Shown piece after piece: positions 22,829 through 35,400 of a DNA stretch of 64,000 bases. The stretch spans positions 13,410,001 through 13,474,000 of the forward strand of contig CM051515.1 in NCBI GenBank assembly GCA_028015205.1. Reading direction: 5' to 3'. Position numbers and translations under genes: made by a program. The DNA comes from Mytilisepta virgata (taxonomy: Eukaryota; Mollusca; Bivalvia; Mytilida; Mytilidae). A model generated the notes under the pieces. The model had not been told where the DNA came from, did no database searches, and worked only from the letters and a program-made list of their open reading frames with translations. Numbering within the stretch: position 1 is the first letter of the stretch; the number at the start of each line of letters is the position of its first letter.

Positions 22829-23686
22829 CTGTGGATTCATTTATTTTCGTGGATACCAATTTTCCTGGATAGAGGAAAAAAGGCATTTCGTGGGATACCA
22901 AAATTCGTGGATTGCTGGCTTAGAAAAAAATATAAAAAATTGTTGAAATACTCGAATTCGTCGCTTGGCACATCAGATATCATGAAAATACTGTGACAAA
23001 ACGTGCCGATCAGACTTGATATTGTACAGTAAAGTACTGATTTAAAGCGCTCATTAAACAAAAGTCTAACAAACAGATTCTTTAAATTTGTAACGGAACA
23101 ATTAAAGCTTGCCATAAATTTAACAAGATTAACAAAATCCGTAATTATTTACTCATTAGGTTAAACAGGTGTGAAATATATATTGACAAAATTGCAATCA
23201 CTTGTCACCAAATACCTCAGGGCATATACATACATATTTTTAATCCGATTACGACCAATAATTTCTGCTTTATTATCTTTTGACAAGATGTTTTTACTAT
23301 AATTTATGAAAAAGTCTGTATTGTTTAGGTCTACTTAGGATTAAAATTAAGATTAAGATGTTTGAATAAAAAAAACCGGAAGTGAATTCTGCGACAATTT
23401 ACACAGTCAAAATTTGTTAAAGAAAATTGTTTGAGCGTTTATATGTTACTAAAGACAAAATTACATGAAACACTGTATCCTCTGTGGATATAGCTAACTC
23501 ATCATATGTCAGAATTCAAGTACATGCTGTAAAAACGCAATTGTTTAAAACTCCGTGGTTTCAAACTTCAGTGCATTTAAACAAGAGTAAAAATATTATT
23601 TTTCGTTGGATATTTAAATTCGTGGTTTACTGGGACCCACGGAAACCACGAAAATTGGTATACAACGAATATTAATGAATCCACAG
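22829..23686. mobile_element. 858-bp nonautonomous transposon, CTGTGGATTC ends, TA duplication
   Basis: The left end 'ctgtggattcattt' then 'ttcgtggataccaatttt' and the right end 'aaaattggtatacaacgaa' then 'aatgaatccacag' are inverted repeats of about 50 bp, flanked by TA at 22827-22828 and 23687-23688. The interior has no transposase. I recognise the 'ctgtggattcattattttcgt' type of end from bivalve genomes. It lies between the syntaxin and LITAF genes and contains an ACCGGAAGTG word at 23375. Confidence 0.75.
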
Positions 23687-26373
23687 TATATACCAGTTTT
23701 ATTTACTGCTAGTGATTTCATAGGTTTCATACAGCTTTTACTTTCTGACATTGCTAAACTTTCTGATTCGACTTGGTAAGAAAAAAAAATAATTTGGTTT
23801 GATTGTAGTCAGAAAAAATAAAATTTTGTCCATACCTTAAAAAAAAATTTCTAACCAATATAAAAACCCCCTCTTGAAGTTAAATGGTTGTTCCCTAAGT
23901 ATAATACAAGATCATATGAGATATGTACATGTAACACGTTCCATAATTTAAGACATGTAAGTCTATAGCTACTTTTTTGCGGAATGGGATTTTGGCATTA
24001 ATACTTAATTTAATAAAATCTCACGTAAAAAGTTATCACCTTTTTATATTGTAAATTGCGTAGTCGAAATGTGTTTGTTATATACAAAAAATTCCATATC
24101 AAACTAGCTGGTAAAAATGCGACGGAACGCGAATTTAAATTCTTACTCCTTAGGTGGACAGATTTACTAGATGGCATCGTATTAAGACTATTTAAATTGA
24201 TTAAGGTACTAAATGACATAAAATGTGTTCCAAAGACTGAGTTTTACAGTCAGTAAGAGGGGGGTACAGGGTTATTTTTGTTTTTTGTGCAGTTTTTATT
24301 TTACGTTTTTTGATGGGTAATTATTAACAGAGTTTCATGCAAATTGATTAAAATTCAATGTAAAGGCAAAATTCTTATGCTCCATGACAAATGATATTTT
24401 TATTTCTCATATTCATAACCCATCTCTACGACCCTCATTTACCATTTAATTTGTTACCTTCTAACTGTGGCTATGCCAAGTTATTGTGTAATTATAGATA
24501 GATATGAAAAAGGTGCTTCCTCAAAAGTGAGCAAAGCATAAACATATGCGTTAGCAATTGTCAAATCAAAGTTCACCACACACTTTAAATCTGAACAGGG
24601 AGAAGTAATGGATTCCTATGGATATATACATTTAAATTGATTTGTAAGGAAACTTTTATAAAATCTGCAGGGAGACTATTTCTCTCACTTCTCTCAGTGT
24701 GGTGAGCTGCTTCAAATTTTGGTCACATTTCGGAAGATTCAACTAAATTCCTATTGCAGGAAGTTTCCATTAGCCAATATTCCAAAAACCTAAGAAATAC
24801 AATTTAGGGAAACTTTCAAAACATGAAAATGCGTGAAAACTTGACATCTTTTAGTCTTTGTATTTATTTAGCTTATTTCGAGTCAAAGCAATTTCTTTCA
24901 TATTCTGTTTTATTTACATTAACAGTAAAAATAATAAATAAAAGATGATATATGTCCATAAATAGTTTATTTTGGCCAACAGCCAAAGATATTGCTTTAT
25001 CTCGTTTGTAACAATTGAAAGTTCTACAATGTCTGCAATAGATCTAGAAATTTGTGGGGGCTGCCATGTTACCTGACTTTATTTTATCTAGAGATTTGTT
25101 GGGGCTGCCATGTTACCAAACGTTTCAAATTTCCAGGTATATCAGATCATTCTCCTACCTAGATGTGCTGCTTTAATTTTTCTTGCATCCCTTCACTAAC
25201 GAGCAACATATGCTTGTTAAATAGTTAATTAGATTGCTAAAATGCAAGCATAGCAATGTACTTTATTAAATATTATTTATAAAGATGCACAATTGCAAGG
25301 AGTTGACAAAGAATGGCAACAAGTTGGATACGGATGAGTTTCCCGGTAGTTCTTTTTTACCTGCATGGTGATTCTCATTTCTATTTCTGGTGAATGAAAT
25401 TTTTTTTTTATTAAAGTATTTAGCATATCTTTGTCCCTAACTCTTCCGACAGCTTCTATACCACTTCCATAAATTCAATTTTAATTAAATTTTTACTATT
25501 CTTTTTGGACTGCATAATGGTTCCGTCTATACAGTGAACTAAACCTTTTCTTAAGCTCTTGCTTTCATTTTCCGTCACATTTGAAATTATCAAATTCCAG
25601 TTGTGAATACTGATGGAAGTCTAAATTATTGTTTTTCTTTCCATATATGGAAAGTAAAAATATTTAACAGCTTAATTTTTCACTGAAACTCATTCTTATT
25701 ACTATAATTTGAATTAAATGAAATAAGTTAGTGTCACTATGCAGAAAATCACTGTGCTGAAAAGAATGATGTTTGATTAGAGGATGTAACTCATTAAATT
25801 TAGAAATAGAATAGAGAATGGAAATGGGGAATATACATGTAGCTTATTTACTTCTTTGACTGACTTTCAAAGACCTATGGGTAAAAAAATAATGAAACAT
25901 TAGTGAAAATGGATGAAAAAACGATTTCTGGATCATGCACTTAAACTGGTGTTAGATTCTATGTCTCACTGTAATAAAAGATTAAAACCACTTATCAGCT
26001 ATAGACAAGCTAAAATGAAATAAATTATGCCTAAATTAAATATTGTTTGTTTCCCATTTGCGACCAACTTGCTTAATTTGCCGTGACTGAGAAAAAAGTC
26101 TGTTCCAAGAATTTTTATTTATGATTTACCATTTATGGGAATTTTTTGTGTCTGATTTTGACATTGGTTTCATATGTAGTAACATTGTTTTTTTTAACAT
26201 TCTATGAGTCATCGTTACTTTGACTGTCTGAAACCTGCTTGATAAAAGAGAAATTTACCTACCTACCTACCCAGACCTTTCAGGCTAGGGTCGGAAAGGA
26301 GAAACAAACACATTTTTAACGTTGGCCTTACCAGTAATTATATATGTTCAATGTATTTTTTTTCAGATTAAAG

Positions 26374-29300
26374 ATGTCATACAACAAATTGAATGAAGAA
26401 CATCCTCCATCTTATCAGGCTACTTCACCTCCTTCAGGACCTCCTCCCAAATATGAACATACGCAGTATCCTCCTCAAGGTTTGTAAAAAATTACTAAAA
26501 TGCACTGAAAACTTTTACCGGTAAATATTTAAAAATTTCGAAGCAATAACAGACAAAGATATCATTTGCCAATCAAAGGATTTGTATTTTCACTGTGTCA
26601 AATTTTTACTACATACATATTTGTCCAATCATAAATGTTTTGGAAATGAGATCTGCCATAAATTGGGATATTTTGGCTTTGGTCATATTTGCAATGATTT
26701 GGTTTATTTGGCATCTGAACATTTGCAAATCTGCCAAAATTAAACATGATAAAACAAATCCAAAAATTAAATTTCCAAAATAATTTCAAATTCTTGTAAT
26801 CTGGAAAAGTTATTAACTTTGATTGTAGTTTTGATTAATTTTGTTGAAGTTAAATTGGTTTGGTCACACTTGTATAATCCAAATAATTCAATTCATAAAG
26901 ATTATTAAAAGAATTATTTTATTTTATCAGCTGTCAATCATGGCAGCTGGTAGTGACAACATTATTACTGTTTAATCATACAGATGATGAAATAATACTA
27001 ATTTAATTTAATTTTTATTTTCATTTTAATTTATTTTTTTCTTCTGAAAGTGCCAAAATTAAACTCAGTACTGAAACAAAATGGGACTGCCTCGGTGGTC
27101 TCGTGGTAGCATGCTCGCCCTGAGTGCAGAAGGTCGCGGGTTCGATCCCCGGCCAGGTCAAACCAAAGACATTAAAATTGGTATTTGCTGCTTCTCCGCC
27201 AAGCACCGGCATCTAGGAGTAAGAGCAAAGACTGGTTGGCTCGGGGTCAGTATAGTGTCCGAGTGAGGTGATATGTCTTCCTGCGGACAGTTACCTCGTG
27301 AGCTAGCACATTAAAAATCCGACTTAGCGTGTCGTTCTAGCATATTCATTATCATATCAACATGTTCTCGTCCTGATATGCACCTGGTTGCCACTGGACG
27401 TTAAACAATAATTCATCCATCATCCATGAAACAAAGTGCCGAAATTTAACATCCATATTTTTAGTAAAAACTTCCAAAATATCCCTAATCCAAAAATTCC
27501 TTATTTATGGTAAATTTTTAAAAAGTTAAACTAATATTGGCACTAAGTTTGGAGGGTTGGGCTCTTCACACACCAATACAGTAAGATAATAAGGAGCATA
27601 TCCATTAAATGGGACTGGATAGAAACGGTATCAGTTGAGTTACTTCGACTGTAGAAGTTCAACAGGACGTGAAACAAAAATCTATAGAATAAAAAAATAA
27701 AGGAGATATGATATACTTGTCAATAAGAAAACAAACTGAATGTCCATACACTGTATGACAAACTTTGTATTCAGCCAAAATTTTTTTTAAATTTTGACAC
27801 TCAAAAATGCTTAATTCATGTTGATTTCAGAAGGTGATGTTTACTTCATGTTGATTTCAGGAGGTAATGTTATCTCTAGGAAGGCAATATAAATAGCATG
27901 ACTTAAAATTTGTCATAACTCTATTTCAGACATAATATGGTGACTGTCTGTAATGATATAAAGCTTTTGCAGGGTTTGAATAAGTGGATGCCCAATTGCT
28001 CATACTGAGTGTAATTTCATGGGTGTAAGTGGAATCTCAAATCCAAGCAAAAATTTGTACTTTGTTATGATTTTTAAATTTCAGGGAGTTATGCCCAGCA
28101 AACTGGTACCACTGTAATAACGAGCCAACCAGTGATTGTGGTACAACAGGGATTTGGACCTTGTTCTAAGATGATACAATGTCCCAATTGTAGAGCTTCG
28201 GTGTCAACAAGTGTATCTTATGAGCCTGGAGCTTTGACTTGGCTTGCATCTGGTTTAATTTGTCTCTTTGGGTAAGCTTTAAGAAAAAACAAAAACAATA
28301 AAAGGAAAGGTCAGCAATTACATACGAATAAATCAAAGCAACAAAACTGACAGAACTGATGACAAAAAATAGTATACAAGAGAATAAACACATAAACACA
28401 ACAGAGAGTCAGGATAGTCTGACTTGGTAGAGACACTGAACGGTGGTGAAGTTAAACTTGTTTTATAGATTTAGGTACCCAAACCTCCCCCTTATACATA
28501 GTAACACTCTGGTCTTTAAAACATACTATAAAATTCTATACAGTATGAATACCAATAAAGTGACTGCTTACTAGAACTGATGAATTAGGATGGACAGTAC
28601 ATGTACATGATTTATATAACATGGTCAGAATATGCTCATTTTTTACTGTAAATTTAAACTACACCTGGTTGCTAAGGCTCTCATAGCTGCTGGTCGGATA
28701 CTGTCGATTTATTAAAATAAAAATCCCATATAGGCTTTAATGCCATTTACATGTACATGATTATATTCATACCCAAAAATGCTATTATAAGTCAGAAAAT
28801 ATGTCCGCCAAAGTCTACTAGAGTGAAAAAGCAAGTAGTAATTGCTACCATAAAAGCCTTCTTATAGCACATGGTTTTCAATCTCCATGCTATCATCATG
28901 ATGTGTCCATTCACCCATGAAGTACAAAATATTAACGTAGTTTCCCTTGAGACAACATTATGTTATATACCAGAAGAACTGATCCTAGTAAAAAACATTG
29001 ATACAGGATGATCCTTTAAGGATGCTCACTGCTCATGTTTTGGTCTTTTTGTCAGATTTTCGGAATCCTCCGGTTTTATCCATTTCTTAAACATTAAATT
29101 TTTGCCTATGAACCCTTACTTTTTCTTTTATAATTCAATCATATATACCTTAAAATGGTATTTGACAAAATTTTATGAAATCCTTTTTATTTTTTCATAC
29201 ATTTTTGAGAGACTGAAGTTGCCAATGCAAAGACAATGAAAAATCCAGAGAAAACCTATTTCCTGCAAATTTTCAAGGCTTTATAGCTCTAAAATGAGCA

Positions 29301-30094
29301 CATGAATCTATATTTTTTTCTTGCTTATTTGTTTACTATTCATATGTTCTCTCAAACAAAAACACCTGTTTCAAATCCTATTTATTTCCCATTAGACCAG
29401 CGATCATCCTTAATGTTATTATTCTATTTCTTATTCCTTAATAATGGTATGTTGTCTCGCTAATAAATACCATATATCCTGACATTTTGACTTCTATGGT
29501 AGTGGCCATTGCCAGTTAAATTTATATAGTTGTTTTATTTTGGGCTGTTGATTTTGTGTTTATTAATGTTTAGCTGGTGGAATTAATGTTTGATGTTGTT
29601 TATTAAAGATTATGGATTGTATAATTGATTTCTTTAATTTCAGACCAGGATTGGATAATCGCTATTGTTTATATCTTAGGAGGCCTCTGTGGCCGAGTGG
29701 TGTATGTAGTTTGTCATAACTACTAATGATCACTAGGCTAAGCTTGTCAGCACTGAGGTTATGAGTTCGAATCTCATCTGTGTGTGTTCGACTCTTAATT
29801 GACAAGGATTGCCAGTTTTCCTACCAAAGGACAGTGGTTCTCTCCGGGTACTCCAGCTTCCTCCACCAATAAAAACTGGCAGCCCTGAAATAGCCAAAAG
29901 TGCTGAAAATGGCGTAAAACCCTAACTTAACAAAACTTTATATCTTAGACTGGAATGTATATACTGTTTTCTTATATTTCAGATTGTGGCTTGGATGTTG
30001 TTTGATTCCGTTCTGTATTGTTGATCTACAGGATTGTAAACACACCTGCCCTAACTGCGGACACTTTGTCGGAATTTACAGAAGACTCAGTTAG
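26374..30094 (+). CDS. LITAF-like: LITAF-domain protein, complete, 3 coding exons
   Basis: Small membrane-associated protein of the late endosome and lysosome (LITAF/SIMPLE and CDIP1 family). Coding exons are 26374-26479, 28085-28271 and 29983-30094, all with AG/GT borders and matching phases; 134 residues plus stop. The N-terminal part is Pro-rich and has HPPSY (residues 10-14), a PPxY motif of the kind bound by NEDD4-type WW domains. I see no PTAP/PSAP motif. The LITAF domain has the first zinc pair in 'IQCPNCRASV', then 'YEPGALTWLASGLICLFG' and 'LWLGCCLIPFCIVDL' as the hydrophobic in-plane membrane segment, and the second zinc pair in 'HTCPNCGHFVG', ending IYRRLS. Exon 1 starts with an acceptor (26364-26366), so a 5' noncoding exon lies upstream. 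A SINE sits in intron 1 and another in intron 2. The family is certain; LITAF versus CDIP1 orthology is not. Confidence 0.95.
27084..27426 (+). mobile_element. tRNA-derived SINE, family 1, full length with target duplication
   Basis: The head has an A-box-like 'tggtctcgtggtagcatgct' and a B box 'ggttcgatccc'. The body matches 1079-1421, and the tail is 'gttaaacaataattcatcc'. Flanks are 'tgaaacaaaatg' (27072-27083) and 'tgaaacaaagtg' (27427-27438), a 12-bp target duplication with one mismatch. It is in LITAF intron 1. The open frames on both strands are not genes. Confidence 0.9.
29016..29413 (-). mobile_element. 400-bp dispersed element with TTAAGG ends, copy 2
   Basis: This is the inverse of 12312-12710: it ends '...ccagcgatcatccttaa' and begins 'ttaaggatgctcactgctca'. 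Both ends carry TTAAGG/CCTTAA. It is in LITAF intron 2 and has no coding capacity. Confidence 0.8.
29680..29936 (+). mobile_element. tRNA-derived SINE, family 2, 46 bp upstream of LITAF exon 3
   Basis: The head 'ggcctctgtggccgagtgg' (A box) with B box 'gttcgaatctc' is of the tRNA-Leu/Ser type. The central part contains 'ctctccgggtactccagctt' and 'cctccacc', a block I recognise from metazoan SINE core domains. The flanks are the perfect 12-bp duplication 'tttatatcttag' at 29668-29679 and 29937-29948. It is therefore a recent insertion into intron 2, close to the acceptor at 29981-29982. Confidence 0.92.
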
Positions 30095-31306
30095 ACCAAA
30101 TACCAAAAAGACAATCAAAACTACTTTGGACGGGAAAGGAGAATAAAAAATGACTTAATTTCAACATTGGTTTTTTCTGAAATGATCTTTTCTGTTGAAA
30201 TATGCATGTGAAAAATTTGTTATGTTAAGAAAAGTCCCATATTGTTACCGGTAGTATTTTTTATTTTGACAAAATTGAGATTCTAAATTATATATGAATT
30301 GAAAGTGCCTCATTTATTTATATTCACAGTTAGATTTATATATTATTGTTATTTTGATGTGCCATAAACAAATGAAAAAATTAGACCCATTCTACACAAC
30401 TGAATGTTATTTTTCAGATCAAGATAGATGTATACATAACTGTTTTGTATAAAATATTTGCAGGAATTTTATTTATTATTTATTATTATTTTTGTTGGTG
30501 TATTAAATATTTATTTTGAAGGTTATAATCAGTGTTGTATCTAATGGAATGGTTTTGGTGAAAACATTAAATATTGTATTGAATATAGATCTTTAAAATT
30601 TGGTAACAGGTTAATGATTTCAATAACTTTTCAATATACTAAGAATTATTCTCTGTATATTAATAAATTTCTATTAAGCTGTATAATATTTATCTTGGAA
30701 AAAAATTCTGCTGTTGTTGAAAATCAAGTAATATTTGTACATTGTAATGTCTAGTATTAAATCTTGTAAAAGATTAAACATATTCTTGAACCACCAAATC
30801 CAAAATGTAGAAATATTTTCTCCGTTGAGGTAAATACACTTAATATTTCATTTTTGGTTTATGGTGTTTTTTTTATTACTTCTCAGATGGATTTTATTTT
30901 TATCAGACAGAAATCTCTGATGATTTATTTTTTATGTAGTAGAGACCATAGGATATCAAATTTTATATTAAAACGCCGAAACCAAAATATAAATGTATCT
31001 AGAAAGTTAACTAATTTGGTGACATTATAAGGTTAATGAAAACGGAAACCATTAATGAATTTTGTAATGTTAACGAATTTTCCAGAACTGATACGCAAAC
31101 AGGGTAATGTAATGGCTTTCAAAACTGAGGGCTTCCAAATAATGTTATTATGTATATATACATGTATGTGTTTGTTTTTTTCACACTTTTGTTTTTAATT
31201 CCTATAGGACTTATAAAAATAATTCATAGTTTTTTATTCCCGACCTTCCAGATGTTAAATTCCTGCCAAGGTTTTTTTTTATATCCATACTTATGTAGAA
31301 AACATA
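30095..31306 (+). other. LITAF 3' UTR and 3' flank
   Basis: No exon follows the LITAF stop. The first AATAAA is at 30142-30147, only about 50 bp after the stop; others occur further on (near 30660). The true end cannot be chosen from sequence. Nothing else is recognisable up to the hAT element. Confidence 0.5.
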
Positions 31307-31314
31307 CCTATTTG

Positions 31315-32427
31315 CAGGGCCTAATCTAGGATTTTGAAGAGGGAGAAGTGACTTCTCCTTCCAGGATGGATTAGGGAGAAATGGTCATTTTTCTGGAGAA
31401 GTGGACTTTAATTCACCGTATCGGTTGCGCTTTTTCTGTGTGTATGTTTCCAATGGCATATATATAAATAAAAGTAGATTCAAATCATATATTCACAGTG
31501 CCAAAGACCTTTTGGGTCTTCCTTATACCAATCAAAGCAATCTTGGCTCATAACTTTCCAAAACTTCTTTGGCTTAACATTTTGATCAGTCTCATCTGTA
31601 TTTTTTCTTTTTAAGTTTGATTTTGGTGATTGAGACTGATTTGGTTTTGGGGATTGAACCCCTAACCAGTTAGCCAAAGACATAATATTGCCAAAAGCAG
31701 TTTAATTTAATTATGTTATCAGTGTTAACAGAATTTTGAATTTGATAAACTATAAAAAATTAGGACAGTTATATACAGTTTGATTTTCTTTTGATATACT
31801 AATTTTGAGTACTTGAGTAATTTAATTTTCACAGCTTACCAATATATTTTATTATCAAAGGATAAGTTGTCAAAACATTGTGTTATTGTAACTCGCGATT
31901 CTCATACTCAATGTCACCCAAGCCAACTTTCAATCACATAACTAACCTATTAACGGCTAATTATCTTTCATCATAGGTGTTTCCTTGTAATCCTAACTCT
32001 AGAACAAAACAACAATCAGCTGATCATATAAAAATATAAAATTAGTTGACTTTGTGATTACGCAACACCAGCCTGACGCCATGCATCTTCAATTCATAAC
32101 AAACGAATGAAACGATATTTCGATTTCGCGTTTCCCTTAAATAGTTTTGAATATAAAATTCAAATAGGTTTAAAGTCGCCGTTGTATTTATTTCAATCAA
32201 ACGTTGACAATATAAGTCGTGGGCCACTTCAAAATTCCGATTCTTGATGGTCGCCATTTTGTTTCAAAAATTTCCCTGTGCTAAAAATTTCACGAGTTAT
32301 CTCTCGTTTACTGATATTTCGATAGCGACTTCACTTCGCCAAGAAATGAAAAGGCCGGCGAGATTTAGCGATTTTGAAAATTCTTTGGCGACTTAAATCG
32401 TCATTTCGCCGGCAAGATTAGGCCCTG
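31315..32427 (-). mobile_element. hAT-type element, 1.1 kb, perfect 8-bp target duplication
   Basis: The ends are 'cagggcctaatct' and its inverse 'agattaggccctg', flanked by the identical 8-mer 'cctatttg' at 31307-31314 and 32428-32435. An 8-bp duplication and CAGGG-type ends are diagnostic of hAT transposons. The element is far too short for a whole transposase. It keeps a minus-strand exon (31683-31480) and a GC-richer block near the right end ('ggccggcgagatttagcg'). Confidence 0.9.
31480..31683 (-). pseudogene. N-terminal exon remnant of a hAT-borne zinc-finger protein
   Basis: The frame starts with ATG at 31683 and reads MSLANWLGVQ, a Ser/Pro/Lys linker, then FWKVMSQDCFDWYKEDPKGL followed by WHC. 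Such a 'W.Y.....GLWC..C' block resembles the start of the TTF- or BED-type zinc finger preceding hAT transposases and their domesticated relatives (ZNF862-like proteins). A weak donor (CACT|GTGAAT) after WHC would split the finger, with the remaining exons lost in the deletion. A second open frame on the same strand (32257-32042) begins in a good ATG context (AAAATGGCGACC) but I do not recognise it. Confidence 0.55.
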
Positions 32428-32435
32428 CCTATTTG

Positions 32436-35400
32436 TATCTTGAATCTTTTTTTAGCGCTTTATTTACTTCCGATTTCAAATGCCTGAGCATGGTGTTTGT
32501 TATTTGCTCCATTAAATTCTGACTATCAATATATTAAAAACCTGGCATTGCTGCAGTTTCAGCAATAAAAAGATTTTGTTTCAACTTTTCAAGAGTTTAT
32601 AGCTGGCAGTCTTTAGTGCCAAAGACTGATTGATACGAATACATGTATATATACCTTTTACCTATTTTAAAAAAAAATTCATCTCCTCCCTTTTTTGAAA
32701 AATTTTGGATGAAAATCTAGCAATTAAGTATATATGAAATCGTAAAACCACTTCATCACTGTAATCCCTAATTCATTCGCTATATTTTCAAAACAAATCA
32801 CATACTAACAAAATTATCTGCTCCATGTAATAATGTAAAAAATCAGCCAACCTGTGGTTTGAATCCAGTTATAATGATATGCATAGGTAGCTAACAATTT
32901 GTCTTCTTATATGTAAGTCATATGTTCTTAGAACTTTCCATTAAGCACAGAAAATGTTCAGTTGTACATATCATATTTTACTTAGAGCAATTAATATATG
33001 TAAACATTTGCCATGCTGCTGTGTTGATGTTTTTTTTTATTTAAATAATTGATTGACATAGGTTCTTTGTAATTTTAAAATTTTGTTTTATCATTAAGTT
33101 CTATACTCTTTCATAGAAATTATTGAAATTCTTTGAATTTTTATTTGGATTGAAATCAGTGGCTGAGAATATTTAGGATTTCTACTTTCAATGGAGGGCA
33201 ACACATAATATCCATATAGCTGTGGTGGATAAGTATCACTTCATTAATTTTTTTGTCATAATTCATGTCTAGTAATTTATGGCAGCATAGATTGCACTCA
33301 TAATGCTGAGTTCAACTTATCTGTTACTGGCATTGTTAACTTGATTTTCAAACAAAAAATCTGTTATAATTTTTTAGAAGAGCTCCAGACGGTGATAAAG
33401 GAAAATCTGGTTAGCTGCCCGTTCGACAATTCATTTCATGTTTTGTTTTCATTGTAAAGCAGTTATCTATATTTCAAATATATATATTTATACAATAAAT
33501 TTCAAAGAATTGTTAATTCTATCATTGTTATGTCTTTTCTTCATTCAAGTTTTCCATCTCAGAACAAGGTGCTTGGTTGAGTAAAAAATATCTAAATTCA
33601 TATGGTGCACAGTATTCTCAAGATAAAATTTACTTAGAATTACTTTTGTCATAAAATTTCAATTTGTTTCTATGTTAGGTAATTTTACTGTAAATTCAGA
33701 AATCCTGCAAAAGGACACTGAGTGAACATTGAAAAAATAAAGTTCACATCATAATTTTGCTAATAATATTCCATAAATAATGGAGTTTCATTTATCAATG
33801 CACTTCTTAAAGTTCAAAATTTTCATTGTTAGGGAGACTACAGCTCTCACATCATGCTTTTCGGATCTGACACTATAAATCGTGGTTGTGACAGAAACGG
33901 TGGTCACTATTTGCGCTGCTTTTCTACCATCACATGGCATGCCATTAATTATCAAATTTTAATCATGGTGTTTATGTGGTTGGTAAGTACAACTCGATTC
34001 TGTCATGGCAGATCGTGGTAACATTTTTGCCAAATAATACAAATTATTATGATCAAACTTCTTCTTCAGTAAAAAAACTAGTATTAAAGAAGTAATGAAT
34101 ATATTTACACTTTTTTTCACCAAACACAGTTTTAAAGATGTTTGCATCCAAAGAAACTTTTTATTTACATTTCATGCTGTTACAATACAATACATGTACA
34201 TATCAAAATTGCTATATACTTTTGTATACAAGACATCCAATTTTAGTGATAATTCTTATCATTTATGCCCAAACTTTCATATGAAATATGTCCAGAAGTG
34301 AAATTTTAAAAAGTCTAAGTCAAATTTATTTGTTCAATGATCTCATCCATCTTCAGGCTGCCATCAAAATATGTATATCCAACATTAGCAAAAAGGATAA
34401 AATTTAAAAAAATCTTTATATAAAAATGCAGAACTGCAGAAAAATTAGGACTGGAATTGGGATTGTTATCTCGAGTTTAGAGCAATTAATGTTTAGTTTC
34501 AGAAAACTCAGAGAGATTACAAAGGATACCCCCCGCTTTGAAGTCCAATTATCTCCCTTGTGTGATATCGGAAAGCAAAGATTTTTCTTCATGCACATCT
34601 TTGGATGATGTACTTCCTTTCTGTAAAGTTTCGTTGAAATCCATTGAGCGGTCTAGGAGAAGTTGCGCTTACAAGTAATATGGACAGACAGACAGACAGA
34701 CGGACAAGGTGATTCCGATATACCCCCCCAAACAAGTTTGCGGGGGGTATAACTAGTTGCCACAATATAGCCAATGTTTTAAAACACCAATAAACCAAAC
34801 CTTTGGGGACCTTTAGGTCTCTAAATAGTTTGTGTTAACTACCAGCCAGTGTAAAGACATGTTCGACTGATCTTAAATAAAAAAAATTCTAAAAAAGCTT
34901 TTCTGGTCGTATTCCTGCTCCACTTGGCATTTCACTAGGGCTAGGGCTTTTTATTTAAAGCATAGATCCTGAATACAGAGAACAAATCTCATAATCATCC
35001 AGGGTAGACAACTTTGACCATGCATAGGTTTATTGCCAGCAATATACTTATTTTCTATGAATAGTCTCAATTGCAGGGTAATTTGCAAATTGTGGGAACA
35101 TTTATGATAACGATTTGTCTATGGGAGACGGCAGGGGATAAAAATTCATTGTGATCAATTCAAAGTGTATAAACCTGGAGAACTTTAACTTGATATATTT
35201 TGAATATAATGCTTTGGATGATTTCTATAAATATCTTTCTGCTTGGTCACTATGATGCAATGTTGTCTCACTTGGCCATACCCCATATCCTTACATTTTT
35301 ATGTATATTTTAGTACATGTTATCTGTACTCTTAATCCAAAAAGTATGAAAATATTATAGTAAACTTATTTTATTCAACAAAAATAAAATTCACATGTAT

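Noticed and set aside
23375..23384. ACCGGAAGTG as promoter of the LITAF or syntaxin gene
   Set aside because: A perfect ETS-type word, but it lies inside a TA-flanked transposon and is not near a recognisable first exon.
27088..27155. Functional tRNA gene with good A and B boxes
   Set aside because: No closing acceptor stem, and it is followed by a SINE body and flanked by a target duplication.
32042..32257. Minus-strand frame starting AAAATGGCGACC
   Set aside because: Good start context but no recognisable protein; it lies inside the hAT element, so it was mentioned there and not called as a gene.
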